Assembly: GCF_001293525.1 (NCBI RefSeq)
Contig: NZ_BBYR01000065.1
Coordinates: 80,583 to 144,582 of the forward strand
Source of the DNA: Pseudideonella sakaiensis
GTDB taxonomy: Bacteria; Pseudomonadota; Gammaproteobacteria; Burkholderiales; Burkholderiaceae_C
DNA length: 64,000 bases
Direction of reading: 5' to 3'
Shown here: positions 8,107-16,763 of the stretch, in pieces
How positions within the stretch are numbered: the first letter of the stretch is position 1
Layout: every line of letters begins with the position of its first letter
Translations under genes and position numbers: made by a program
The notes under the pieces: model-generated
What the model saw: only the letters and a program-made list of their open reading frames with translations
The model's database searches: none
Told to the model about the DNA's origin: nothing

Positions 8107-8997
8107 TCAGGAGCCCACCAGCCGGTCCGCCAGCGTGGCGACCGCCTGCGGCAGCCGCGGCCCGAAGCCGAGCAGCAGCAGCGCGTCCATCGCCACCACG
8201 CGACGCGCGCGCCCGGCCGGCGTCGCAGCCAGGCCGGGGGCCTGCAGCAGCCCGTCGATGCCGCCGGCCGCCTGCAGCCCCTGTTCGGTGCAGAGGATCA
8301 CCTCGGGGGCGGCGGCGATCGCCGCCTCGGGCGACAGCGGCTTGTAGCCGGTGGCATCGCCCAGCGCATTGCGGCCGCCCGCCAGCCCGATCATCGCGTC
8401 GGCCGCCGTGTCGCGCCCGGCGATGCGGACCTGGGCCAGGCTGTGCGACAGCACGAAGAGGACGCGCGGCGGCGCGGCGCCGCCGCGACGCGCGGCCACC
8501 CGGCTCAGGGCCTGCCCGAACTCGGCCTCCAGGCGCGTCGCGAGCCGCTCGCCTGCGTCGGCATGGCCGGTGAGCCGCCCGACGCGCCGGGCGGCGGCGA
8601 GCAGGCCCTCGATGCGGTGGTCGAGGTCCAGCCGTTCCATCGGCAGCCGCGCCGCGGCCAGCTGCGACAGCACCGCGGGCGGACCGGCCTCCTGCGAGTG
8701 AAGCAGCAGCGTCGGGGCCAGCGACAGCACGCCCTCGGCCGACAGGGCCCGGGCATAGCCGACGCTGGGCAGGCGCTGGGCGGCGGCCGGGTAGAGCGAG
8801 GTCGTGTCCACGCCGACCAGAGCAGCCTCGGCGCCCAGCGCGTAGACGATCTCGGTCAGCGCGCCGCCCACCGTGACGATGCGCTGCCGCGGCGGCTGCG
8901 CCCGCAGGCTCGCCGCCGGCAGCGCCAGCGCTGCCAGGAGGATGCGGCGGCGCCGGGCGGATCCCGACCAGGCGCGCCCGTTCAGCAGGCCGTGCAT
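8107..8997 (-). CDS. hmuT: Periplasmic heme-binding protein
   Basis: This 296-residue protein has an arginine-rich N-terminus and a signal peptide (RRRILLAALALPAASLRAQ), then a helical-backbone binding fold: RIVTVGGALTEIVYALGAE, a DTTSLYP stretch typical of HmuT, and IGLAGGRNA in the second lobe. It would capture heme in the periplasm and hand it to HmuUV. Its ATG at 8997 lies inside the last codons of hmuS (16-bp overlap), so the two are co-translated. Confidence 0.9.
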   Translation of the reverse strand: MHGLLNGRAWSGSARRRRILLAALALPAASLRAQPPRQRIVTVGGALTEIVYALGAEAALVGVDTTSLYPAAAQRLPSVGYARALSAEGVLSLAPTLLLHSQEAGPPAVLSQLAAARLPMERLDLDHRIEGLLAAARRVGRLTGHADAGERLATRLEAEFGQALSRVAARRGGAAPPRVLFVLSHSLAQVRIAGRDTAADAMIGLAGGRNALGDATGYKPLSPEAAIAAAPEVILCTEQGLQAAGGIDGLLQAPGLAATPAGRARRVVAMDALLLLGFGPRLPQAVATLADRLVGS

Positions 8998-10142
8998 GCG
9001 CCCTCCTCCGCCCAGTCGGGGGCGCCCACGAGGCGGGCCGTGGTCGCGCGCCAGGCCGCCAGCTCGGGGCGCCCGGGCTTGCGCTCGCCGAACAGCATCG
9101 CGAGGGTCTCGCCTTCGGCATCGAACAGCTCGAGGCTGGTGACGAGGCCGTCGACCGTCGGCTTGCGCACCAGCCAGGCCGACGCGACGAGGTCTTCGCG
9201 CAGGTGGAGGTTGAAGCCGGGGTCGAGCACGTTCAGCCAGGGTCCGCTCACCTGCACACGCCGCACCGGACCGGTGTGGATCTGGATCATCCCGGGGTTG
9301 CCGACGAAGACCATGATCGGCAGCGCCGAGCCGGCAACGGCCTGCAGCAGCTCCCGCGCCGCCCCGGCGACGCCCGGCTCCACCGGCCGCGCGAAGCGGG
9401 GATCGGCCAGGCGCAGCGCCTGCACCCGACCGAGCCGGTGGCGCTCCAGCAGGCCGAAGAACGCATGCGTGTCGCGCAGCGCGGCCCAGTCGGCGCGGAA
9501 GGCCGCGACGTCGACCTCGGCGTCGGGCCGGTCGGGCGGCCGCGGCGCGGCGGGCCGCGCCGACAGGCCGGGCCGCTGGTCGGTGTCCGCAAACCGCGCG
9601 ACGAGGGCCTGCCAGGCGGCCGCATCGGTGTCGGGACGGGCAAAGACCTTGTGCACGGCGGTGCCCGTGGCATCGAAGAACTGCAGGCTGTGCTGCACCC
9701 TCGGGACACCGTCCGCGCCGGCCGCGTGCACCTCGTGCACGGCGAAGCCATGCGCCCAGGCCCGGTAGAACACCCGCAGGTCGATGTCCGTGCCCAGCAC
9801 GAGCCCGACCGCAGCCTCCCCCTCGACCCGCTCGTAGCAACCGATCTTCTCGTGCACGCAGCCGGCATTGCGCGTCAGCGCCATCACGCGGCCCAGCGCC
9901 GGCAAGGCCGCCACGATCCGCGGCCAGCGCGGCTGCAGCCGCGTCGCCTGCAGGCACGGCTCGTCCGGCCGCGCCGCCGGCATCGCCAGATGGGCCGCGA
10001 TGAGTGCGCCCTCGCTGGCGCCGAGCCGGTCGGCGATGTCGCGGTGGCGCGCCGCACCGGCGGCGCGCGCGCTGCGGTAGGCCTCGCGCAGGGAGGCCGG
10101 CCCGGCGGCCGTCTCGCGGAGAGCTTCAGGGGCATCGATCAT
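8982..10142 (-). CDS. hmuS: Cytoplasmic heme-handling/degrading protein
   Basis: The protein has 386 residues in two homologous halves, the HemS/HmuS/ChuX architecture. The first half holds LGRVMALTRNAGCVHEKIG and the second IMVFVGNPGMIQIHTGPV, near equivalent positions. HemS-type proteins receive imported heme and either traffic or break it to release iron. The last residues, EGACTAC, carry two cysteines. It is the first gene after the receptor (25-bp gap) and overlaps hmuT. The order receptor-S-T-U-V is that of bhuRSTUV in Bordetella. Confidence 0.92.
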   Translation of the reverse strand: MIDAPEALRETAAGPASLREAYRSARAAGAARHRDIADRLGASEGALIAAHLAMPAARPDEPCLQATRLQPRWPRIVAALPALGRVMALTRNAGCVHEKIGCYERVEGEAAVGLVLGTDIDLRVFYRAWAHGFAVHEVHAAGADGVPRVQHSLQFFDATGTAVHKVFARPDTDAAAWQALVARFADTDQRPGLSARPAAPRPPDRPDAEVDVAAFRADWAALRDTHAFFGLLERHRLGRVQALRLADPRFARPVEPGVAGAARELLQAVAGSALPIMVFVGNPGMIQIHTGPVRRVQVSGPWLNVLDPGFNLHLREDLVASAWLVRKPTVDGLVTSLELFDAEGETLAMLFGERKPGRPELAAWRATTARLVGAPDWAEEGACTAC

Positions 10143-10167
10143 GGGCGTTCCTTCCCGGTGATGGGCG

Positions 10168-12384
10168 TCAGAAATCGAGCCGGGCCGTGAGCGACACGCT
10201 GCGGCCCGGCGCGGTGAAGGCGTCCTTCACCGCGCTGTTGCCAGCCAGGCCGCGCACGTCGGACCAGCGCCAGTAGGTCGCGTCGGTGAGGTTGTCGAGC
10301 GCGAGGTGCAGCGTCAGCGCCCGGCTCGCCTTCCAGCGGGCGCCCAGGTCCAGCGTCGTGTACGACGGCGGCGCAAAGCTGGCGGGTGTGGCCGAGGGGA
10401 TCTCCGAGGCCTCCTTGCCGCGCACGTGCAGCAGGCTGGCGCGCCAGGTGATAGCGCCGCGCTCGTGCTCCAGGCCCAGGCTCAGCCGGGCCGGTTCGAT
10501 GCTGAGCAGCGGGCGCGACACCCCGCCGCTGCTGCTGTCGCCGCGCGACCGCGCGTAGGCCGCCTTCAGTCGCCAGGCCGGCGTCGGCGTCCAGTTCAGC
10601 CGGACCTCGGTGCCGCGGATGTGTGCCTCGGCGAGGTTCACGTACTGGAAGACGGCCGGGTCGGCCGGCGTGAAGCTGCCGCCGACGATCTCCTGGCTGA
10701 TGAAGTCGCGGTAGCGGTTGTCGTAGGCCGCCAGCTGCCAGCCCAGCGTGCCGGCCCGGCCGCGCAGGCCCAGTTCGACGCTCTCGGCGCGTTCGGCCTT
10801 CAGCCCGGCATTGCCGATGCTGCGGTAGCCGGACGTTGGATTGGAGAAGCCATTGTTCACCTGGTCCGGGGCCGGCGCGCGGAAGCCCCGCGACCACTGC
10901 GCATAGGGCGCGAGCGCCTCGGAGACGCGCCACACCGCACCCAGCCGCGGCGTCACCGCCTGGTCCGACAGCCGCACCACCGGGCTCGCGGTGTAGCCGG
11001 CGGCATCGGGCTCGAGCGCATAGTGGTCGAAGCGCAGGCCGGGGATCAGCTGCAGGGCCGCGTCGCGGCCGAACTGCATCTCGCTCTGCACGAAGGCGCC
11101 GACGAGCCGGTAGCGCGTGTCCGGGAAGGGCTTCGACGGGAAGCTCTCGCCGAAGGGCGGCACCGTGCCGTCGCGCAGCGCGCGGATCCGGTTCTCGCTG
11201 GCATCCAGCCCCACGCTGACGCGCTGGGCGACGACGCCGCTGAACGAGGCACTGGCCTGGGCGCTCAGGCCGACCAGACGCTCCCGGTACGCACCGTCGC
11301 GCAGCCGATCCGCCGCCGCCTGGCGTCGCTCCTCGGCGACCTGCCGGATGCGGGTGTCCTGCCCGTACAGCTTCAGTCCGGCCTGCTGCACCCCGACCGC
11401 GTTCAGGTCGTCGAACTGCCAGTCCAGCGCGACGCGCTCACGCGACTGTCGGTCACGACCGTCCAGGTCGACCACCGCGGTGGCCGCCGGCGTGCCGGAC
11501 GGCACGCTGCGGCCCGAGAACACCTCGGTGCCGCTGCGCCGGTGCACGGCCTCCAGCGCCAGTCCCAGCGACTGCACCGGCGTCAGCGCCAGCCGGGCCT
11601 TCGCGAGCAGGCCGTTCTGCGCCAGGTCCATCGGGTTCGGCCGGGTGCGGCGGCTGTCCTCGCTCGCGTCCGTGCCCTGGTTGTCGAGCGCGTGGCCCTG
11701 GCGGCGGCTGGCCAGCGCCAGCCACTGCAGGCCGCCGCTGCGGCCGGCCAGGGCCGCGGTGAGCGCCCCGGAGTCGTCGACGCTGTTCGCGCCGAGACGC
11801 ACGAAGCCGGCCCGCACGCGTCCGCCGGTCAGCAGATCGGCCGGCTCCAGCGTGCGCAGGGCCAGCGCGCCGGCCAGGCCGTCGCTGCCGTAGGCCGTGG
11901 AGGCCGGGCCCCGGAGCACCTCCGCCTGGGCGAGCGCATCGACGAACAGCGTGTCCAGCCGGCCCGACGCGAACGCGCCGAAGGCATAGGCCTGGGGCGC
12001 CCGCACGCCGTCGACCAGCACCAGCACCTGGTTGCCCTCCAGGCCGCGGATGTTCAGTCCTTCGTTGCCGGCGCGGCCGGCACTGGATCCCGCGGCCGTG
12101 AAACGGACCGCCTGCTGCCGCACGGTGAGGTCGACCTCGTCGCGGAACAGGTCCTTCAGGTCGCGCACGCCGCGGGCCTCGGCCTCGGCGGCGGACTTGA
12201 GCGTCACCGTGGCCGGCAGGCTGTCGACCGCGCGCTCGGTGCGCGTGGCCGTGTTCGTCAGTTCGGCCAGCGGGGTGGCGGGGACCGTCTGCGCGACGGC
12301 GGGGACGACAGCAAGGGCAGCCAGGGCGGTCGGCAAGACCGCGGCCAGGCGGGACGAGGCAAGGGGAATGATCGGATCGGGCAC
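10168..12384 (-). CDS. TonB-dependent heme/hemoprotein receptor
   Basis: The product has 738 residues from a GTG start and includes a signal peptide ending near AVAQ. A plug domain follows (TATRTERAVDSLPATVTL, GLNIRGLEGNQVLVLVDGVR) and then a 22-strand barrel ending in phenylalanine (SLTARLDF). The TonB-box region is near residues 35-50. It resembles the hemoglobin/hemin receptor group (HmuR/BhuR), and the downstream hmuSTUV genes point to heme as ligand. No Shine-Dalgarno sequence is evident before the GTG. A Fur-like site lies about 230 bp upstream, so expression is probably iron-repressed. Confidence 0.88.
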   Translation of the reverse strand: MPDPIIPLASSRLAAVLPTALAALAVVPAVAQTVPATPLAELTNTATRTERAVDSLPATVTLKSAAEAEARGVRDLKDLFRDEVDLTVRQQAVRFTAAGSSAGRAGNEGLNIRGLEGNQVLVLVDGVRAPQAYAFGAFASGRLDTLFVDALAQAEVLRGPASTAYGSDGLAGALALRTLEPADLLTGGRVRAGFVRLGANSVDDSGALTAALAGRSGGLQWLALASRRQGHALDNQGTDASEDSRRTRPNPMDLAQNGLLAKARLALTPVQSLGLALEAVHRRSGTEVFSGRSVPSGTPAATAVVDLDGRDRQSRERVALDWQFDDLNAVGVQQAGLKLYGQDTRIRQVAEERRQAAADRLRDGAYRERLVGLSAQASASFSGVVAQRVSVGLDASENRIRALRDGTVPPFGESFPSKPFPDTRYRLVGAFVQSEMQFGRDAALQLIPGLRFDHYALEPDAAGYTASPVVRLSDQAVTPRLGAVWRVSEALAPYAQWSRGFRAPAPDQVNNGFSNPTSGYRSIGNAGLKAERAESVELGLRGRAGTLGWQLAAYDNRYRDFISQEIVGGSFTPADPAVFQYVNLAEAHIRGTEVRLNWTPTPAWRLKAAYARSRGDSSSGGVSRPLLSIEPARLSLGLEHERGAITWRASLLHVRGKEASEIPSATPASFAPPSYTTLDLGARWKASRALTLHLALDNLTDATYWRWSDVRGLAGNSAVKDAFTAPGRSVSLTARLDF

Positions 12385-12616
12385 GGTGAGGGCGGCCCCG
12401 GGGGGACCGTCATGGCACGTGCTGGCGGGCTCGATCTCGCGGGTCTGGCGGGGCTGGCCGTGCGGGGCAGGGTAACGGGCGGCCCGGCACGGAGCAGGGT
12501 CGACCCAGGCGAGGATCCGTCACGGACGCACCGCGACGGAAGGAGATCGACGGCGTCGGCCGCGGGCCGGGCGGGCCGGCGGTCGAGGCTTGGCGTCGAT
12601 GTCATGGCGACATCGT

Positions 12617-12635
12617 AATGCGATTCGTTCTCATT
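12617..12635 (-). promoter_or_regulatory. Candidate Fur box of the heme operon
   Basis: The plus strand reads AATGCGATTCGTTCTCATT, an AT-richer patch in GC-rich surroundings. By hand it matches 15 of 19 positions of the Fur-box variant AATGATAATCATTCTCATT. It lies about 230 bp before the receptor start and only 22 bp from the 3' end of the lipoprotein gene. The long leader between site and receptor holds no recognised gene. Confidence 0.55.
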
Positions 12636-12657
12636 TGCAATGTTTCGTCGCCCGCAT

Positions 12658-14850
12658 TCAAGGTGGCAGAGCCCACCCGCTGCGAATGCGCACCGAGCCG
12701 CTGCTGGTGACGGGAAGGAAGGAACTGCTCGGCGCCACGAAGTCCAGCGCCAGCCGGCCAATGTTCCCGCCCGCATCGACCTGCAGCTCGTGGATGACGA
12801 ACTCGCCCTGCACCGACGGGAGCATCATGGCGCCGCTGGTGATGTCCAGGCTCGGCACGCCGGCCGGGCGCTGGAACCAGGTGCTGCTGAACGCCGAGGC
12901 GTAGCGGCCCGGCTGCAGCGGGCGGCCGTCGGCACTGCGCAACTCGATCCGCCAGTCGCCGTTCGGATGGGCCGGGTCGGCCTGCTCCCGGTACGCCAGG
13001 CTGATGCGGTCGCCCTGGAGGATGGCCGTGAGGGACCCGACCGCCGGACCGCTCCAGTACTCCCTCGGCTGCGCGGAGGCGTTGTCCAGATCGGCGGGGA
13101 TGCGGAGCCGGCCGAACCAGGCGTCCGAGGTGTCGGCCACGGTCCGCAGCACGAAGTCGGCGCTCTCGGTCTGGTCGGTGCCGTCCATGCCCACGGTCAG
13201 CCGTACCGTGGACGAGCCGATGCCTCGCGCGCCGGCGGCCAGCGCAATCTGGGTGACGCGCTCATCGGCTCGGGCGATCGTCAGCGGCGTCCCGCCGACC
13301 TGGGTCCACCGGTAGCGCACCGGCGGGCTCCCCGGCGCGATGGGTGCCAAGGCCTCGGCTTCGAGGGCGGCCCCCGCCTTCACCGTCTGGCGCAGAAACA
13401 GCGTGGACTGGGGATCGAGGACGTTCGGCGTGCTGAAGCGGCCCAGGCTGCCGTCGTTCACGGTCAAGGCACCGCCGGTCGTGGCACGGATGACCTGTCC
13501 GCCCCCGAGCGCTTCACCGGTGTCGAGGCGCAGCTCGTAACGCCGGGAGTAGAGCAGGGGCTGGACGGGACGCACCTTGACCAGGGCGCCAATCACCTCC
13601 ACCTGCACGGGCCGCTCGATGACCGGGTCGGAGATCGACAGCGGGCGCCCCAGCTCCGCCAGCCACCAGCGCCAGCGCTGCGCGCCGGCCACGGGCCGCG
13701 TGAACTGGAAGGTGAAGGTCGCGTTCGTCGGCAGGGTGTCGCCGCCGACGATGGCCGGTCGCAGCGCGAACGACTGGGGGTCGTAGGCGTAGGCGTCGCC
13801 CCGGCCCCAGCGCGAGTAGTCCGCGAAGAAGACCCCGGAGGCGACGCCTGCGTCCAGCCAGGTGCCGCGGAGCAGCGCGTCGCGGATGCCGTCGCCCCGC
13901 AGGTCCAGCCAGCCGCCGATCTCGTCCCCACCGCCGCCGCCGCCGGTCACCTGCACCCGCGCCTCGTCACCCCCCCGTCCCAGCAGGCGGATCTCGCCCT
14001 GCTCCGGACCCGGCTCGGGCAGCGTGTCCAGCCAGGACCGCAGGGGCGCCACGGTCGCGACCTGGAAGGCCCCGCCGAGCTCCGGGCTGTCGTAGCGCAT
14101 GCGCAGGTCGATGGTGGTGCGCGCCTCGTCCCAGCGGTGCGTCTTCTCGATGTGCAGCGCTGTAAGTCGATCCGGACCGACGGCTGCGCCGGGGAAGCCG
14201 ATACCGACCGCGGCGTCCGCGACGCTCCCGATCGCAAGGCTCTGGCGCAGCTCGCTGCGCGCGAGGGTGAGGCGGAACTGCCCGGTGATCCGGAAGTCAC
14301 TGCGGCCCGGCAGCCCGGTGATGTTGCCGAGCGCCACGCCGGGCTCCGGAAGCACGAGCCGGGCATCGACCTGGCCGTCCGCCCCCGCGCCGAGCAGCGT
14401 CACCTGGACCTGTCCGTTCAAGCCGCCCGTGAGCGGCAAGCGCCTGCAGGCAACGTAGGTGAGCGAGAACTCGTCGCCCGCGCTGAGCGTGCGGCTGCCG
14501 TCCTTGTCGGACCACTCGCGCGCCAGCGTCCCGCCCCCGGGACACGGCCCGAGGGGGCGCGCGTCCGAGGCACTCGCGATGTCGTCGCCGACCAGCTGGC
14601 CCAGGCGCAGCAGCTGCTCGGTCGACCACAGCGGGAAGCCGGCCACGCGGCCGACGTTGTCGACGCTGAAGGCCAGCAGGCCGGCGTCGGCCACGGGCGG
14701 CGGGGCCGGCGGCGACGTGGTCGCCGTGCCTCCGCGGTCACCACCCCCTCCGCCGCCGCAGGCGGCCAGCAGCACCATGCCGGACAGGGCCACCAGCGCC
14801 CGACTGCCCCGCCCCACCTTTCCGATCGCCACGACGCTGCTCCCCGTCAT
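12658..14850 (-). CDS. Large lipoprotein of unknown function
   Basis: From ATG 14850 the product is 730 residues. A lipoprotein signal is clear: basic start, hydrophobic run VALSGMVLLAAC with the lipobox cysteine near residue 30, then a glycine stretch. The rest looks like an extracytoplasmic all-beta protein, with pieces such as PVRYRWTQVGGTPLTI that recall PKD/Ig-like repeats and a glycine run near the middle. No enzyme motif was recognised. A GTG at 14892 with an AAGGGGAG ribosome site is an alternative start, giving a longer pre-signal segment. It lies upstream of the heme operon on the same strand, but the Fur-like site separates them. Function is unknown. Confidence 0.65.
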   Translation of the reverse strand: MTGSSVVAIGKVGRGSRALVALSGMVLLAACGGGGGGDRGGTATTSPPAPPPVADAGLLAFSVDNVGRVAGFPLWSTEQLLRLGQLVGDDIASASDARPLGPCPGGGTLAREWSDKDGSRTLSAGDEFSLTYVACRRLPLTGGLNGQVQVTLLGAGADGQVDARLVLPEPGVALGNITGLPGRSDFRITGQFRLTLARSELRQSLAIGSVADAAVGIGFPGAAVGPDRLTALHIEKTHRWDEARTTIDLRMRYDSPELGGAFQVATVAPLRSWLDTLPEPGPEQGEIRLLGRGGDEARVQVTGGGGGGDEIGGWLDLRGDGIRDALLRGTWLDAGVASGVFFADYSRWGRGDAYAYDPQSFALRPAIVGGDTLPTNATFTFQFTRPVAGAQRWRWWLAELGRPLSISDPVIERPVQVEVIGALVKVRPVQPLLYSRRYELRLDTGEALGGGQVIRATTGGALTVNDGSLGRFSTPNVLDPQSTLFLRQTVKAGAALEAEALAPIAPGSPPVRYRWTQVGGTPLTIARADERVTQIALAAGARGIGSSTVRLTVGMDGTDQTESADFVLRTVADTSDAWFGRLRIPADLDNASAQPREYWSGPAVGSLTAILQGDRISLAYREQADPAHPNGDWRIELRSADGRPLQPGRYASAFSSTWFQRPAGVPSLDITSGAMMLPSVQGEFVIHELQVDAGGNIGRLALDFVAPSSSFLPVTSSGSVRIRSGWALPP

Positions 14851-15078
14851 TGAAGGGCAGGGACCGGACGCTGCGACGCCCCGACCATTCACGCGCTCCC
14901 CTTCCATCCAAGAAAGGCGCCGAGGAAGGCCCGCGCGATCCACGGGTCCGCCCGCGGCGCAGCCGAGCCGCAGGGTACGTCACGCGCGCCGGGTGGCGCA
15001 GCCGGGATGAGCGCCGCCATCCCCAACTTCGACGAAAGAGGCGAGCCCGGACGGCATCGCCCGCCCGGGGCGCCGCGC

Positions 15079-15837
15079 TCAGCGCACCGGCGTCCGCCGG
15101 AAGTGCATCGAGGTGCTGAAGCGGTCGGCCGGGTAGACGATGCGGCCCCTCAGCACCAGGCGCCCGTCGCGGTCGTGGTAGCGGCGCACCACCTCCATCG
15201 CGGGGCCCTTCGGGCGGCTGTCGAGCCGCAGCGCCTCGGCCTTGCCCAGCAGCACGGCACGGGCCTCCTGCCGGAAGTCCTCGACATGGAAGTCGTACTC
15301 GCGCGCGAGCATGACGTGGATCGCACCGACGAGCTGCCGCAGGTGCGCCTCGACGCCGGGAAACCAGGCCCGCAGGTAGATCTCCGACAGGCCCAGCGGC
15401 ACGCCGTCGAGCTTGCGGATGCGCAGGCCCTCGATGTGGTGCCAGGTGGACCCCTCGGCGCAGCCGAGGCGCTGCGCGAGCTCGGGCGTCGCCTCGACCA
15501 GGCCCATGCGGTCGATCACCAGCCGGGCGCTGTCGGCGTAGTGCTCCAGCTCCGCCGCCGAGCCGATCGAGTAGGTGTAGTGCCGGCCCGCCGAGCGGCG
15601 CGCGACGCGGGTGCCGACGCCCGGCTGGCGCGTCACCAGGCCCCGGTCCGCGAGCTGGCGCAGCGCTTCGCGGATGGTCTGCCGGCTGAGCCCGAACTCC
15701 GCGCTGAGCTGGTGCTCGGTCGGCAGCAGCGTGTCCAAGGGGTAGCGGCCATCCTCGATGCGCGCGATCAGTTCGGCGGCGACCCGCGCGTGCTGCTTCG
15801 GGGCTTTGGCGGGCGGGGGGTGGTCGTCTGCCGGCAT
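15079..15837 (-). CDS. GntR/HutC-family regulator (UTRA)
   Basis: This 252-residue regulator has an N-terminal winged helix (YPLDTLLPTEHQLSAEFGLS, then TIREALRQLADRGLVTRQPG) at about 20-90. A UTRA effector domain follows from about 105 to 248, with a GLSEIYLRAWFPGV segment. HutC-type regulators usually repress and are released by a pathway metabolite. It is the last gene of the minus-strand operon that starts at 19633, 107 bp after the aldolase. It is the natural candidate to bind the palindrome at 19642-19672, although that link is inferred. Confidence 0.88.
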   Translation of the reverse strand: MPADDHPPPAKAPKQHARVAAELIARIEDGRYPLDTLLPTEHQLSAEFGLSRQTIREALRQLADRGLVTRQPGVGTRVARRSAGRHYTYSIGSAAELEHYADSARLVIDRMGLVEATPELAQRLGCAEGSTWHHIEGLRIRKLDGVPLGLSEIYLRAWFPGVEAHLRQLVGAIHVMLAREYDFHVEDFRQEARAVLLGKAEALRLDSRPKGPAMEVVRRYHDRDGRLVLRGRIVYPADRFSTSMHFRRTPVR

Positions 15838-15944
15838 CGGGCGGCGCAGTCGCGACAGGGGGCGGGGCCGCGGATGTTACCGGCCCGAAGCGCGGCCGAC
15901 GGGACGCCGGTCGGGGCCGCGGCCCCGGCGTCAGCGCGGAAAGC

Positions 15945-16763
15945 TCAGCGCGTCAGCGCGCGCAGGCTGGCCTCGACGTCCTCGCGCCGGCGCGCCATCG
16001 CCAGCGACATCATGCGGCGGTCGCCGCCGACCCAGAAGATGCTCACGCCCATCTCGCGCCAGAAGGCCGCTTCCTCCCGCAGCGCGTCGGAACTGGTCGC
16101 GAGCAGCACGGCCACGCTGTCGATGCCGCGCCGCGCGGCGGCGCCGACCATCCGGCGCAAGGCCGCGACCACCTCGGGGTGCCGCATGTCGGCACCGTGG
16201 CCCATGGACTGGGCGAGGTCGAAGGGCCCGGGCACGATGGCGGCGATGCCCGGCACGTCGAGGATCGCGTCGATCTGCTCGACCCCCTCGGCGCTCTCGA
16301 TCAGCAGCCACACCTGCGTGTGCGCGTTGGACCAGCGCGCGAAGGCCTCCCAGTCGCGGGCGAGGTGGCCGTTGGCCCGCGTGCTCGGGCAGGCGCCGCG
16401 CGAGCCGAAGCCGCTCGCATCGCGGTACTTCGCGGCCGAGGTGATCTCGCGCGCCTGCGCGGCGCTGCGGACATTGGGCACCACCACGCCCATCGCGCCG
16501 GCGTCCAGCGCCCGCAGCACGTGGTGCGGCGTCTGGTCGGGCACGCGCACGAGCGGCGTGATGCCGCAGCCGTCGGCGGCGCGCAGCATCTCCGTCACCC
16601 GGTCGAAGGCGAGCGAGCCGTGCTCGCAGTCGAGGATGACGAAGTCCAGGCCGTTGGCGCCGGCCATCTCGACGTTGTCGGGGCTGCCGGTCTGGACGAT
16701 GACGCCCAGCGGCGTCTCGCCGCGGGCGCGCTTCTCCTGGATGCGGTTGATGCGGGGGATCAC
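15945..16763 (-). CDS. HpcH/HpaI-family class II aldolase/lyase
   Basis: Translation most likely starts at GTG 16763, with AGGAGAGACC directly before it, giving 272 residues. The TIM-barrel landmarks are present: DFVILDCEHG with the catalytic histidine, TPLVRVP with the substrate arginine, LLIESAEGVEQ with a metal-binding glutamate and GPFDLAQSMG with the metal-binding aspartate. Relatives cleave 4-hydroxy-2-oxo acids to pyruvate plus an aldehyde. Its start overlaps the stop of the upstream BKACE by 4 bp. In this operon it may act on a product of BKACE chemistry; the true substrate is unknown. Confidence 0.85.
   Translation of the reverse strand: MIPRINRIQEKRARGETPLGVIVQTGSPDNVEMAGANGLDFVILDCEHGSLAFDRVTEMLRAADGCGITPLVRVPDQTPHHVLRALDAGAMGVVVPNVRSAAQAREITSAAKYRDASGFGSRGACPSTRANGHLARDWEAFARWSNAHTQVWLLIESAEGVEQIDAILDVPGIAAIVPGPFDLAQSMGHGADMRHPEVVAALRRMVGAAARRGIDSVAVLLATSSDALREEAAFWREMGVSIFWVGGDRRMMSLAMARRREDVEASLRALTR

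Noticed and set aside
5607..8573. A plus-strand frame of nearly 1,000 codons over the heme genes
   Set aside because: Composition is low-complexity Ala/Arg/Pro and it is the reverse of tonB, hmuV, hmuU and hmuT, all of which have firm motifs.
12385..12605. A possible hemP gene between the Fur-like site and the receptor
   Set aside because: An ATG at 12605 opens a frame, but none of the three frames shows the HemP ending (R-T-K-L-I-L-T-K-like) and the frame runs on into the receptor gene.
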